From the NCBI GenBank assembly GCA_029237685.1, contig JAQZBV010000003.1, positions 1 to 64,000 of the forward strand: a stretch of DNA of 64,000 nucleotides, read 5' to 3'. The DNA is from Cytophagaceae bacterium. GTDB taxonomy: Bacteria > Bacteroidota > Bacteroidia > Cytophagales > Cytophagaceae. This document shows, piece by piece, positions 8,200-19,400 of this stretch; within the stretch, counting starts at the first letter, position 1; each line of letters begins with the position of its first letter. The notes under the pieces are model-generated. The model saw only the letters and a list, made by a program, of their open reading frames with translations, was not told the DNA's origin and made no database searches. The position numbers and the translations under genes were made by a program.

Positions 8200-10080
8200 A
8201 TGGAATCCCTTATGATTTTTTTTAAACAACTTTTTGCCAAGCTACAACCTGATCAGTTTTTCTTTGTTTGCGCGACCTTGTTTGGTTTGATTTTTTTGGT
8301 GCTGACACCTCCGTTTCAGGCGCCGGATGAAATCAATCATTTTTACAGAGCGTATCAAATCGCGGACAGGCATTTGATTGCAGAACAACGGGACCAAAGG
8401 GTGGGAGGAGAAATTCCGCAAAGTCTGGTTTCCCTGGCTTCTGATTTTAGATGGTTAACCTGGACCGCCAGTCAAGGAACAAGCGCTTCTTATATTTGGC
8501 ATAAGTTTGAAACTCCTTTGGATGCGGGCAACAGACAATTTGTCGACTTTCCCAATACCGCCATGTATTCGCCGGTTTCTTATGCGCCACAGGCCGCTGT
8601 GTTATGGTATTTGAAGCCCTTTCAATTGTCTCCGTTGAGTTTGTTTTACTGGACACGATTGGCCACTTTAATATTTTGGGTCTTTGCACTGTACTTCACG
8701 ATACAAATTCTTCCTGTTTATAAATGGGCATTTACACTGCTGGCTATGCTGCCCACGTCTGTATTCATCAACATGTCGATCAGTGCGGATGTGGTGACCA
8801 ATGCCTTGGCTTTCTTCTCCATAGCTTATGCGCTGAAACTCGCTTACGAAGAACCGGTTGTTTCGCGCAAACAGTTTATGGTGTTGTGTCTGCTCACCTT
8901 CTTGTTGGCTTCAGTGAAGATCGTTTATACGCCTGTATTATTGGTTGTATTACTTATTCCTAAAGTAAAATTTGGAACTAAGCGGCAGTATTATTCTAAA
9001 GTAGTTGCTTTGGCTGCGATTGGCTTGGCGACGGCTGTGTTTTGGTCGATGATCATGAAAGGATTGTATCTTCCCTACCATCAGTATAACCCTGCCTTCA
9101 GAGGAGATGCTTCGCTGATGGATTGCGCGGACATGTATCAACAGACGAACAATATGCTATCTCATGGTTTCTACCTTGTAAAGGTATTTGTTCATTCTTT
9201 GATTGAATCCAGTGATAGGTATTACCGTGGATTCATCGGTACATTCGATTGGCAGGATACTTATTTACCTTCCATTTTTATTCCATTGGCTTACGGCGTG
9301 ATCGTGTTGATTTTTCTTATTGATGGAAAAAAAGAAATCAAAGTTACCGCTGCTCAGAAGGGTATCCTTTTAGCGGGTTTCTTCAGCATCGTTTTTCTTG
9401 TTCTTCTTACACAGCATTTAATCAGGGATTGTGTCGGTGGAGATTTAATTTATAGCATTCAGGGCAGGTATTTTATTCCTGCCGCTCCTTTATTGCTGTT
9501 TGCTTTTTACAATACAAAATTCAGTTATGAAAAATGGGTGGCACCCGTTGTGACAGTGTTTACCGTTGTGGCTTTCATCGTGTCTTTTGTTGTATTGTAT
9601 CAGCGCTATTATACAGAAGAAGTAGTTTTAGAAGTCACCGATGTGACGTGTGATGCGGAACAATTGGCAGAAGGAAATTTGTTTAGAAGCGATATGGTCA
9701 ACGCTTTCTTTGAGAACGGAAATACGCAAAGCAAAGAGCAGGCGAGGTCAGGTGTGCATGCTGCTAAGGTAGATGTTAACAACGCCTTTACTTTTACCTA
9801 CCGGATGCGTGATTGCGCGGCAGGCGATTTCATCACGGTAGAAGTATGGAGATTAGGTACAACAGGACGGGTAACTATCGTTAATGATACCTACCATTTG
9901 TACGCGGAGACCATAGAGTCCATTGAAAAAGATAGCAAAGGGTGGGAAAAATTGGTGTTAAAGTATAAAGTACCCAGAGACCTGAGGGGAGATGTACTAA
10001 CAGTATATTTGTTCTTTAATGAATCAAAGACTCCAACTTACTTTGATGATATACATATTACTCATGCTAAGTTCAAATAG
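8200..10080 (+). CDS. DUF2142-like multi-pass membrane protein with C-terminal beta-rich domain
   Basis: FGLIFLVLTPPFQAPDEINHFYRAYQIAD; paralog of 10621-12486 ORF. Confidence 0.8.
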   Translation: MESLMIFFKQLFAKLQPDQFFFVCATLFGLIFLVLTPPFQAPDEINHFYRAYQIADRHLIAEQRDQRVGGEIPQSLVSLASDFRWLTWTASQGTSASYIWHKFETPLDAGNRQFVDFPNTAMYSPVSYAPQAAVLWYLKPFQLSPLSLFYWTRLATLIFWVFALYFTIQILPVYKWAFTLLAMLPTSVFINMSISADVVTNALAFFSIAYALKLAYEEPVVSRKQFMVLCLLTFLLASVKIVYTPVLLVVLLIPKVKFGTKRQYYSKVVALAAIGLATAVFWSMIMKGLYLPYHQYNPAFRGDASLMDCADMYQQTNNMLSHGFYLVKVFVHSLIESSDRYYRGFIGTFDWQDTYLPSIFIPLAYGVIVLIFLIDGKKEIKVTAAQKGILLAGFFSIVFLVLLTQHLIRDCVGGDLIYSIQGRYFIPAAPLLLFAFYNTKFSYEKWVAPVVTVFTVVAFIVSFVVLYQRYYTEEVVLEVTDVTCDAEQLAEGNLFRSDMVNAFFENGNTQSKEQARSGVHAAKVDVNNAFTFTYRMRDCAAGDFITVEVWRLGTTGRVTIVNDTYHLYAETIESIEKDSKGWEKLVLKYKVPRDLRGDVLTVYLFFNESKTPTYFDDIHITHAKFK

Positions 10081-10106
10081 AAAGAAACATTTAACGAAAA
10101 CCTGCC

Positions 10107-10613
10107 ATGTATCCTGAACGCTTCGACAGTTCTACGCTTACTACGGAAGACAATACTTTATTGGCAGAGTTCGCTGCGCGTCGTGCCCTTATAGGGCGTT
10201 ACATCCATCAATTGAAAATGCATTTGTTTACTTGTCCTTCCTGTGGATTTCCCAGTTTACATCAACCGGGTACTTTTGAATTGTGCGCCGTATGTGATTG
10301 GGAAGACGACGGGCAGGACGATGAAGATGCCGATGATATAGTAGGCGGTCCGAACGGTAAATTGTCACTGACAGAGTACCGTGTTGCGACGGGGTATTCC
10401 TTGCGTGCTCTCGCTCATGAGCTCAAAGGAGAGCTGCTCAGCGATCCATTAGAGGTCTTAAAGGTGATTCAGCAACACGAAGAACGAATGGATGTTTTTC
10501 AGGAAGAACACTCTATGAATGTAGAAGAGGATCATCCGGTATGGGAAGCCTGGAAAAAAGAAAAATCAAAGCTTCGGGTGGACTTGATTAAAAAAGGAAA
10601 TTATTTGTCATAA
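10107..10613 (+). CDS. CPCC-type cysteine-rich protein
   Basis: FTCPSCGFPSLHQPGTFELCAVCDWEDDGQDDEDADDIVGGPNGKLSLTEYR. Confidence 0.8.
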   Translation: MYPERFDSSTLTTEDNTLLAEFAARRALIGRYIHQLKMHLFTCPSCGFPSLHQPGTFELCAVCDWEDDGQDDEDADDIVGGPNGKLSLTEYRVATGYSLRALAHELKGELLSDPLEVLKVIQQHEERMDVFQEEHSMNVEEDHPVWEAWKKEKSKLRVDLIKKGNYLS

Positions 10614-10620
10614 GGTAGCG

Positions 10621-12486
10621 ATGAACTTGTTTTATAAACTGAAACCGGATCTTTTTTTCTTGTGCTGCTCGGCTGTATTTGGATTGATTTTATTGATCGT
10701 TACCCCGCCGTTTCAAACGCCTGACGAGTTCAACCATTTTTACAGGGCTTACCAGATTTCGGAAGGAAATTTTGTAGCGATTAAAAAAGACAATAGAGTT
10801 GGTGGAGAGTTGCCAGAGAGTCTTGTTCGTCTTACGCAATCTTTCCGTAACATGCCCAGGAGAGAATACATAACCACTACCTGGACAGACATTTCAGATC
10901 AATTTGATATTCCATTAGTGCAGGATCGTAAGGTCTTTGTCGACTTTCCTAACACCGGCATGTATTCGTTCGTATCCTATGCCCCACAAGCGATGGGTAT
11001 TTTCGTGCTGCGTGTGTTTGATTTGCCTCCCTTGTATCTTTTTTATGGCGCACGTTTGGCAAGCTTGATTTTCTGGATTTTTAGCATTGCCTTTGCTATT
11101 CGCAGACTTCCATTTTATCAATGGCTTTTTGTGTTATTGGCTTTACTGCCGATGTCCGTTTCTACCAATATGTCTGTCAGTGCAGATGTAGTGACGAACG
11201 TGCTCGCTTTTGTCGTTATCGCTTATAGTTTGGATTTGGCCTATAAGCAACCCGTTGTTTCATTGCGCCATGTACTGGTGTATATCGTGTGGGGTATATT
11301 ACTTGCCTTAGCGAAGGTTGTTTATATCCCTTTGATTTTACTTTTCCTATTGATACCGCATCGCAAATTCGCCAGCACGCGCGCACATTACTTCACGATC
11401 GTTTTGGTGTTTGCCGGTTCTGCCATTGCTGCGATCAGCTGGTCCGTTGTGATGGGTAATTTATATGTTCCTTACAGTCTCTATAATCCTGCCTTTCGTG
11501 ACGGTCCGATCATGGCAACCTGTTTGGTACCTTGCGCCAATATGCAGGATCAATTGCACTACATCATGAGCGATTGGACTTATGTACCTGTTGTGTTTAT
11601 TCATTCGATCAAAGCCTCTTTTGATATGTATTTTGAAGGCTACATCGGTACCTTCGGATGGCTTGAAACGACTTTGTCTATTGGCTTTATTTACTTTTCT
11701 TACGGGATTATTTTTTTGGTCGCTTTATGGGATGGATCTTCTTCTTTCCAAACAGGGAGGTACTTTAAACCTATGTTGATCGGGAGTTTTACGGTAGTAA
11801 TTGTTCTTCTCTTACTCACTCAGCTGTTGACCTGGGTATGTGTTGGAGGAGACTGGATCTATATCATTCAGGGACGTTATATCATTCCCGTAATGCCTTT
11901 GCTGTTTATGCTGTGTTACAATGTCAAGTGGAGCCGGCCTCAAGTGGTAATAAAAGTGGTGAGTGTATTTTCTGTACTGAGTTTGAGTTATACAAGCGCC
12001 TTCGTTTACCAGCGTTATTTCGACCAGGATGAAGTAGAGATCATTCGTTTTTCTACAGATGTAGAAAAGGTACATGAAACGTATTATTTGACTACCGATC
12101 GAGCCGATGTGTATTTGGAAAACGGCAACACACAAAGTGATGAAAAAGCCCGTTCCGGTAAGTATTCGGTAAAGGTAAGTTTTAAACAACCTTATAGTTT
12201 GACCTACCGTCTGCGCGAGTGTAAAGCCGGAGACAGCCTCTTGGTAGATGTGTATCGTTACGGCAGCAAAGGAGGAATCATGATCAGTGGTGGAGAGAAT
12301 AGTTTTTATACCTATACCGATGATCCGATAGAAAAAGATAGTTTAGGCTGGGATCATTTGCAGAAGAAATTTCTTGTGCCGCACAACATGGGGGAAAAGC
12401 AACTCAGTATTTTTGCTTATTACAAGGAAGGGGATGATTCCTCTTATTTTGATGACCTGCGCTTTACCTATAGAAAATTGAAATAA
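10621..12486 (+). CDS. DUF2142-like multi-pass membrane protein, paralog of 8200-10080
   Basis: FGLILLIVTPPFQTPDEFNHFYRAYQISEG; same domain layout including YFDD(I/L)(H/R) end. Confidence 0.8.
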   Translation: MNLFYKLKPDLFFLCCSAVFGLILLIVTPPFQTPDEFNHFYRAYQISEGNFVAIKKDNRVGGELPESLVRLTQSFRNMPRREYITTTWTDISDQFDIPLVQDRKVFVDFPNTGMYSFVSYAPQAMGIFVLRVFDLPPLYLFYGARLASLIFWIFSIAFAIRRLPFYQWLFVLLALLPMSVSTNMSVSADVVTNVLAFVVIAYSLDLAYKQPVVSLRHVLVYIVWGILLALAKVVYIPLILLFLLIPHRKFASTRAHYFTIVLVFAGSAIAAISWSVVMGNLYVPYSLYNPAFRDGPIMATCLVPCANMQDQLHYIMSDWTYVPVVFIHSIKASFDMYFEGYIGTFGWLETTLSIGFIYFSYGIIFLVALWDGSSSFQTGRYFKPMLIGSFTVVIVLLLLTQLLTWVCVGGDWIYIIQGRYIIPVMPLLFMLCYNVKWSRPQVVIKVVSVFSVLSLSYTSAFVYQRYFDQDEVEIIRFSTDVEKVHETYYLTTDRADVYLENGNTQSDEKARSGKYSVKVSFKQPYSLTYRLRECKAGDSLLVDVYRYGSKGGIMISGGENSFYTYTDDPIEKDSLGWDHLQKKFLVPHNMGEKQLSIFAYYKEGDDSSYFDDLRFTYRKLK

Positions 12487-12502
12487 AGTAGAATGGTGAT
12501 TT

Positions 12503-12578
12503 GCGTTAGGGATTGAGCCATTGTTTGATCCCGCTATTTAGCGGGAGAGTAGCGAAAGCCCGGCCCGAAGGGAACGCC
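12503..12578 (+). repeat. Dispersed structured element, family A copy 4
   Basis: gcgttagggattgagccattgtttgatcccgctatttagcgggagagtagcgaaagcccggcccgaagggaacgcc; a detached inverted end (atccctaacgcg) lies at 12671-12682. Confidence 0.85.
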
Positions 12579-12707
12579 ATGATTATAATAAAGCTCTATA
12601 TCTAAAGGCGATATCTTAAAATGGAAAATCAGATTTAAGGAAATACAATATTCGTAAAGAAATAATTTTAATCCCTAACGCGAATCATTTAAAAATTAGA
12701 ATTCTTA

Positions 12708-13943
12708 TTATTTCTTCTTCTTTTTCTTCTTAGGATCTTCATCGTGCTTTTGAATTTCTTTCATCAGCGTTTTCCAATCGGTATGTTTCTCGTTGGTGAG
12801 ATCAATTGTTTGAGAATAATCGCCTTTGTGAATTTCCAGTACTTTGATGGTCTGCTCCAGGAAGCTTTCTATTTCATGCAGCATGTCTTTCTCTTCTTCG
12901 CTGCAAAAAGAAATGGCTTGTCCTTTTTGTACGCCTCTACCGGTACGACCGACACGGTGTACATAGTTTTCTGATACGTCAGGCAAATCGTAGTTGACTA
13001 CATAATCCACGTTGGCAATGTCGATCCCTCTGGCACTGATGTCCGTAGCGATCAGTATCTTCACTTCACCGCTTCTGAATCGTCGCATCACATCGAGGCG
13101 ATCTTGCTGTTCTTTGTCGCTGTGAATGGTCATGCTGTGGATGCCCATTCTTTCCAATGCCGACATGACCCGTTCGGCCCGTACTTTGGTACGTACAAAC
13201 ACTAATATTTTCTTATCCGCATTTTCATTGATGACACGCTCCAGAAAGAAACGTTTGTCTTCCATTTCAACAAAAGCGACCGAGTGGTGAATGTTTTTAG
13301 AGACCGGATCTTTAGGCGAAATCTGTATGCGGATCGCATTGCGTACTAAAGAGTAGGCTATCTTTTTTATCTTATCGTTGATGGTTGCTGAGAAGAACAA
13401 GGTTTGTCTGTTCTTCGGCAGGCGTTTGATGACATCCTGAATATCTTTAATAAAGCCCAGGTCCATCATGTGATCGGCTTCATCCAATACCAATACTTCC
13501 ACACGATCCAATTTGATATGACCCTGACTCATCAAGTCAAACATACGGCCGGGTGTAGTCACGAGGATGTCTACACCTTCTTCAAATTGTTTGATCTGCG
13601 GTGCCTGATCTACTCCCCCATACAAGGAGAATGTTTTAACGCCGGTATATTGACCAATGGTATTGAATACTTCCGTGATTTGTATCGCCAGTTCATGAGT
13701 AGGAACCATCACTACAGCTTTGATGCCGTCATGTGTACGTCCTTTTTGTTCGTGTACGATGTGGATGATGGGAATGGCAAAAGCGGCTGTTTTACCCGTT
13801 CCTGTTTGCGCAATCGCCAGTACATCTTCTCCTTTTAAAATAGGAGGAATGGACTTGAATTGAATGTCTGTTGGTTTTTTGAACCCTAGTTCTTCTAAAC
13901 TTTTTTTGATTTCTGGGGTAATGTCAAACTCTTCAAACTTCAT
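12708..13943 (-). CDS. DEAD-box ATP-dependent RNA helicase
   Basis: AQTGTGKTAAFAIP, VLDEADHMMD, SATIN, HRVGRTGR motifs. Confidence 0.97.
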   Translation of the reverse strand: MKFEEFDITPEIKKSLEELGFKKPTDIQFKSIPPILKGEDVLAIAQTGTGKTAAFAIPIIHIVHEQKGRTHDGIKAVVMVPTHELAIQITEVFNTIGQYTGVKTFSLYGGVDQAPQIKQFEEGVDILVTTPGRMFDLMSQGHIKLDRVEVLVLDEADHMMDLGFIKDIQDVIKRLPKNRQTLFFSATINDKIKKIAYSLVRNAIRIQISPKDPVSKNIHHSVAFVEMEDKRFFLERVINENADKKILVFVRTKVRAERVMSALERMGIHSMTIHSDKEQQDRLDVMRRFRSGEVKILIATDISARGIDIANVDYVVNYDLPDVSENYVHRVGRTGRGVQKGQAISFCSEEEKDMLHEIESFLEQTIKVLEIHKGDYSQTIDLTNEKHTDWKTLMKEIQKHDEDPKKKKKKK

Positions 13944-13987
13944 ATGATGTCATGATTTTGTTGCAAAGATACATAAGCCTGGGCTTA

Positions 13988-15196
13988 TTATTGGCGTTTC
14001 TTCTCAATACTTGGCAAAAACACCGTCAGTATGCCGATCAAAGGGAGAAAAGAGCAGATCTGGTACACATAGGCAATGCTGGTCTGATCGGCTACCTTTC
14101 CAAGTATGGCCGAACCCATGCCGGCAACACCAAAGGCAAAACCAAAAAACAATCCTGCAATGGTTCCTACTTTTCCGGGAATGAGTTCTTGTGCATAGAC
14201 TAAAATAGCAGAGAATGCAGATGCTAGTATAACTCCTATCGGAACAATCAAAATACCGGTCCAAAAGAGATTAGCATAAGGTAGCAAGATCGTAAACGGA
14301 GCTGCCCCTAAGATGGAAATCCAGATCACGTATTTCCGTCCAAAGCGATCTCCAAGAGGACCTCCCAGAAATGTTCCGGCTGCAATCGAGATTAGAAAAA
14401 CAAATAAATAATATTGGGAAACTTGTACCGATAAATCGAATTTGTCGATCAGGTAAAAGGTAAAGTAACTCGTCATGCTGGCGATGTACACATTTTTAGA
14501 GAAGATCAGCACCAATAATATGCCAATGGAGAAGATGATTTTTTTACGTGGTAAAGCGGGCCTTGCTTCTTGAGCGGATTTCTTTTTCTCTAGGGAGCGA
14601 AGCATGTGCTGCGCATACCAGGAGCCGACCCATCTAAGGATGACAAGCGCCAACAGAGCTACTCCGGTAAACCAGATGATGCTGGATTTACCAAAAGGAA
14701 CAATGATCAGGGCTGCCAATAAAGGACCCAGTGAACTGCCGGTATTACCGCCCAGTTGGAAAATGGATTGTGCCAATCCTCGTTTACCTCCGGAAGCCAA
14801 ATGGGCGATGCGTGATGCTTCAGGATGAAAGATCGAAGAACCTATTCCGATAAGCGCTACAGAAAGCAGGAGCATTGGGAAGCTTTCCGTTTGTGAGATA
14901 ACGACCAGTCCAAGAAAAGAAAATCCCATGCCGATAGCCAATGAATAAGGTTGAGGTTTGCGGTCGGTATACAATCCTACTACGGGTTGTAAAATGGAAG
15001 CAGAAAGTTGAAACGTTAGCGTAATCAAACCGATCTGAGTAAAATTTAACTGCAACGATTCCTTGACAATCGGATAGATAGCCGGTATAATCGATTGAAT
15101 GGTATCGTTGAGCAAATGTGAAAAACTAATCGCAAATAAAATGGAGAAGATGGTCTTTTCTGCTCCGGATGTAAGGGTGGTGTCGGAAGTTTTCAT
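13988..15196 (-). CDS. MFS transporter, fosmidomycin-resistance (Fsr)-like
   Basis: SFSHLLNDTIQSIIPAIYPIVKESLQLNFTQIGLITLTFQLSASILQP and 12-TM pattern. Confidence 0.85.
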   Translation of the reverse strand: MKTSDTTLTSGAEKTIFSILFAISFSHLLNDTIQSIIPAIYPIVKESLQLNFTQIGLITLTFQLSASILQPVVGLYTDRKPQPYSLAIGMGFSFLGLVVISQTESFPMLLLSVALIGIGSSIFHPEASRIAHLASGGKRGLAQSIFQLGGNTGSSLGPLLAALIIVPFGKSSIIWFTGVALLALVILRWVGSWYAQHMLRSLEKKKSAQEARPALPRKKIIFSIGILLVLIFSKNVYIASMTSYFTFYLIDKFDLSVQVSQYYLFVFLISIAAGTFLGGPLGDRFGRKYVIWISILGAAPFTILLPYANLFWTGILIVPIGVILASAFSAILVYAQELIPGKVGTIAGLFFGFAFGVAGMGSAILGKVADQTSIAYVYQICSFLPLIGILTVFLPSIEKKRQ

Positions 15197-15361
15197 GTTA
15201 TTCCAAGGGATTGGACAAAGATACTTCGAATACTTAAGAGGCTATAAAAAATCAAGTGCTAAATCGCTTCAATAGAGGATAAAAACTTACAGCTTTATGT
15301 CGGCCAGGTGACAGTAAGGGAGAGTATTTTATGGTTACTTGCATTATAAAAATAGGAGCTC

Positions 15362-15829
15362 ATGAAAACGTTTTTAATGGTGATGATTAGTTTGTTAGCG
15401 TCTGATTTATGTGCACAAACGAGTGAAGTAAGGCTGAAACAATTTAACCTGGAAGGCCAAGTAGCGTTGCAGGGCTATGATCCGGTAGCTTATTTTACAG
15501 TGAAAAAAGCATTGAAAGGCCGCAAGGAATTTACTTGTATACATAAGGGACTGAGCTACTACTTCTTTTCGCAGGATAATAAAAACCTGTTTCTGAAGAA
15601 TCCGGATCACTATGAACCTCAATACGGCGGATGGTGTGCTTATGCGATGGGAGATAGCGGTGAAAAAGTAGCCATCGATCCTAAAACATTTAAACTTACA
15701 GGTGGAAAGTTGTACCTCTTCTATAATTTTTACTTCAATAATACACTCACGGATTGGAATAAAAATGAAGACTTGTTAAAAGGTAAAGCGGATAAGAATT
15801 GGTCGAAGATTCTGATGACTAACAATTAG
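15362..15829 (+). CDS. YHS domain-containing secreted protein
   Basis: Signal peptide; VALQGYDPVAYFTVKKALKGRKEF...YGGWCAYAMGDSGEKVAIDPKTF. Confidence 0.9.
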   Translation: MKTFLMVMISLLASDLCAQTSEVRLKQFNLEGQVALQGYDPVAYFTVKKALKGRKEFTCIHKGLSYYFFSQDNKNLFLKNPDHYEPQYGGWCAYAMGDSGEKVAIDPKTFKLTGGKLYLFYNFYFNNTLTDWNKNEDLLKGKADKNWSKILMTNN

Positions 15830-15834
15830 TTTTT

Positions 15835-15914
15835 GCGTTAGGGATCGAGAGGAAAGCCCGAAGAGCGGGGGAGTGTGCGGCTGGCGGACTTGGAGCGAGA
15901 GCCCGACCGCCAAC
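15835..15914 (+). repeat. Dispersed structured element, family A copy 5 (variant)
   Basis: gcgttagggatcgagaggaaagcccgaagagcgggg...ggacttggagcgagagcccgaccgcc. Confidence 0.75.
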
Positions 15915-16088
15915 GTACTGTCGGATTAAGCGCTAAGAATGAATTGGCGGTAACGTCCTCATGACGATAAACCTTTCCTTTTTATAACTTAGGATGGATC
16001 TCCAATAATTCTTATTCTTGTTGCTATCTACAAACAAAAAGAATCTCCCTTTCGAAAGATCCTTTTGCTCGCATTTTCTAACCTAAGT

Positions 16089-16265
16089 TTATCTATAAGT
16101 CTCATCGATTATACCATGAGGCTTGTGCATTTTATGCGCTTTGTGATGCTTTTGATGTTTAGCATACGTTCTGTGACCATGAGGGCCTGGAGTGGCTGTA
16201 GCGGCTAGCGTTTGGAACAATAAAATACCGGCTGCTAATAGTGAAAATACAATTGACTTTTTCAT
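16089..16265 (-). CDS. Small His/Lys-rich secreted protein (58 aa, not in supplied ORF track)
   Basis: Manual translation: MKKSIVFSLLAAGILLFQTLAATATPGPHGHRTYAKHQKHHKAHKMHKPHGIIDETYR*. Confidence 0.75.
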   Translation of the reverse strand: MKKSIVFSLLAAGILLFQTLAATATPGPHGHRTYAKHQKHHKAHKMHKPHGIIDETYR

Positions 16266-16370
16266 AGTGGTACTGTTTAAATGTCCGTGTTAATTTTATA
16301 ATACAAACATAGTGTTGGATTCTGTAGTGATTTGGGAGGAAATCTGAGGAGATTCTGTAGATGGGAAAAA

Positions 16371-16437
16371 GTGGTCAGTGATCAGTTGTCAGTGGTCAGG
16401 ATCCATAGTACATGATTCCAGACCACTGATAACCCAA
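16371..16437. repeat. GTGGTCA-type heptad palindrome next to stop codon
   Basis: Left gtggtca gtgatca gttgtca gtggtca gg; right ccagaccactgataac. Confidence 0.85.
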
Positions 16438-16438
16438 T

Positions 16439-19400
16439 TTATAGCTTAATGAATTTCTTCGTAAGAACTTTACCGGATGTCGTTACTTCCGCTATGTAGG
16501 TTCCGGCCGCAAGTTCTTTGATGCTGACCGAAGCGATGTGTTCGGTGAAGTTTTTTCTCAATACTTCTTTTCCTGTAAGATCCCGAACGATTAAAATCTG
16601 ATCTTGATTGACGGATAAGTCAACACTGATCATGATATTTAATACTTCCTGAGCAGGTACCGGCCAGAGGGTGAATTCATATTGTTGTGTGAGGTCAACG
16701 GCGATAATTTTAGAGGCAGACATTGTTCCGTCTTTGTCATAGGCTCTGAGTCTGTAATAATTAATCCCTTGCGAAGGATGTGGATCGTAGCATACATAAT
16801 TCGTTAAGCTCCCATCAAATCCCTTCGCTTTGAGATCATCTACATAGGTCCAGTTAGAAGATTCTGCGGTACTTTTTTCAATCACAAAATAACTCAAGTC
16901 TTTTTCATGTGCGGTGATCCATTGCAGTTTCACCGCAGGATTTTCTAATGTCGCGTAAAAAGATAAGAGATCAACAGGCGTTGGTGAAAGGTCTTTGATC
17001 AAGATGGCGTAATCTTCTATTTCATTGTATACATTGTCGATGCAAGGATTGGTCGTTTTGGCTTTCCAGTTGTCATAACCTGCCACCCGCATCCGAACAG
17101 GTGTGTTGAGCACGGTAGTGTTGGGAATGGTAACATTGGCATTGTGCGTATAGGCTCCTACCGGTCCATTGTAGACCCGTTCGCCGGCATCGTTAAAATC
17201 ACCGTCGTTGTTGTAATCGATCCATACCACGATATTATCCCCGTCATAATGGGTTCCCCCTTTTACGATTAAAGGATAAGTAGACCCCTGGTATACGACC
17301 GCCGTTTTGGTACAGGTGTAATCTACATAAGAGGAAGTGAGTCCGCTATTGTTGTTGATGTCTGAGAATTGCACGCCTGAAATCCCCAGGCCATATGCTC
17401 CACCATAAGTACCTGTTACAATAGGCGTGCAGGCTGCATTTACGTTCAGTTTAAAATAGCGGATGCTGTTGGTTGTTGTACTCGCACCTTGTGCATTGGT
17501 CACTGTAAGGGATACCGTATACTCTCCCGATTGGGTGATTTGCAACATCGGGTTTTGTGAAGTAGAAGAGGTTTGATTGACATAGGTATAACCGGCAGCC
17601 GGCGTAATGCTCCAGCTCCAGGACGTTGGTTGTCCCGTAGACAAGTCATGCAGCGCATAATAGGCATTGCAGGGATCTTTAGGCGCTTGATTGCCGCCGA
17701 CTGTTTGTTGTGTACTATAAATTACAAAATCAGCAAGGGGAGGTTGTGGTGTAGCTTTGTACAGTTCCGCTTGCCAGATTCCGCGGCCATACGTAGATAC
17801 GCGGATGACGCTGTTGGCCGTTCCATCGTTGAACATGTCCATGTCTGTGATATCTGCCACGGTAGGCATGCCTCTGGAAAATACAATCCAGTCAGCCATG
17901 CTGTTGTCTCTGTAGTATACGCCCGATGCCATCGCTACATATACCGCATCGTTGGTACTGAACCGATCGTGCATGATTTTTTTAATACCAACATTGGGTA
18001 ATGACCCGGTGATGTTGGTCCAGGCGGCTCCCTTGTTTGTAGACTTGTATACTCTGTTTCCCAGGGTTACCCATACAATATTGGTATTGGTATGGTGGGC
18101 TTCCATACAGGCGTCATTGTTGGATGATGCACCGGCAGGAAAAGGTAAGGTGGTAAATGCAGGCGTCGCGGCGGTGGCGTTATCACTTCTGAAGATGCTG
18201 TTGTCTCTTCTTACCATGTATAAAAGATTGGCATCGACTCTGGATGCCGCGCCGTGTTTGTACTCCGAATTGCCTGCATTCGTTAAAGGCATTTCTTTCC
18301 ATACGGTTGTACCTTTTAAGGTTTGAGTGATCCAGACTTTGTTTTTATACGCATAAGCAAGGTTGGTATTCCCCGGGCTGATAAGGTATCGAGGAGAGTT
18401 GCCTGTATTATTTGTAGGAGTAGTAAGGTCATTACCGAGATTGTCCTTTGTGGCCCAATTGCCTTGACCTGTAGTGGATCTTCCTCCTGTCATGTCAAAG
18501 GTGTATTTATCATATTGCCTGTCCGCATACATGAACGTCTGATTGAATTCGTCCGATTCAAAATCTTCGTAATAGTCACCGCCTCCTATGGTCGTGATGT
18601 CTTTGTTCCAATACATTTGTAACCCGTTGTCCTGGGTACCACCTAAGTATAGTTCTTTGTATAAATGGTTTTGGCCATAAGAAGCATATTCTGTTGCGGC
18701 GAGACCATCACTACATGATTCCCAGTTGTTGTCGTTATTGTCCCAGGTGCGGGCCATGCCTCCATCTCCTGCAATGTATAATTTATAGGGAGCGGAGTAA
18801 TGCGGTGAAAACATCAGGTAATGCAAATCGGTGTGCAGTCCATTGCTACCTCCGCAATACCAGCAAGAGCGATTGACCCATGTGACGCCGGCATCCGTAC
18901 TTTTCCATACACTGTGGCTGCCGATGTAAACAGTATTGGCATTGTTGGGATGTACGGTAATGCATAGGTTATAACCTCCCTGACTACCGGATTCGGCGCC
19001 GTCTGGAGCGTAAGCAAGAATATTGGGTTGACCGGTGGTAGGAGGGTCGGAAGCCATCGAATTGCGAGTGAAGGTATTTCCACTGTTGGCAGAACGGAAC
19101 AATCCCGCGTAGGTGCGGGTATTGCCTTGATGAGCCAATACATACACAATGTTGTCGTTGGCTTTGGAAACGCCTATTCGTAACGATCCAAAGGCGGCTC
19201 CGTCTGATGCTACAAGTCCCTCCGCTGCGGCTCTCGCTGTCCAGGTATTGCCCATGTCGTTGGAGACCCAAAATCGTTGGTCTGAACAAGCATATACCGT
19301 GTTTGATCCACCGGCTGTAGGTTTCAATACCACATCCCGCATGCCTTCTGGACTTGCAATGTTCAAGGTTTGTATCCAGGTAGCACCGGCATCGGTGGAT

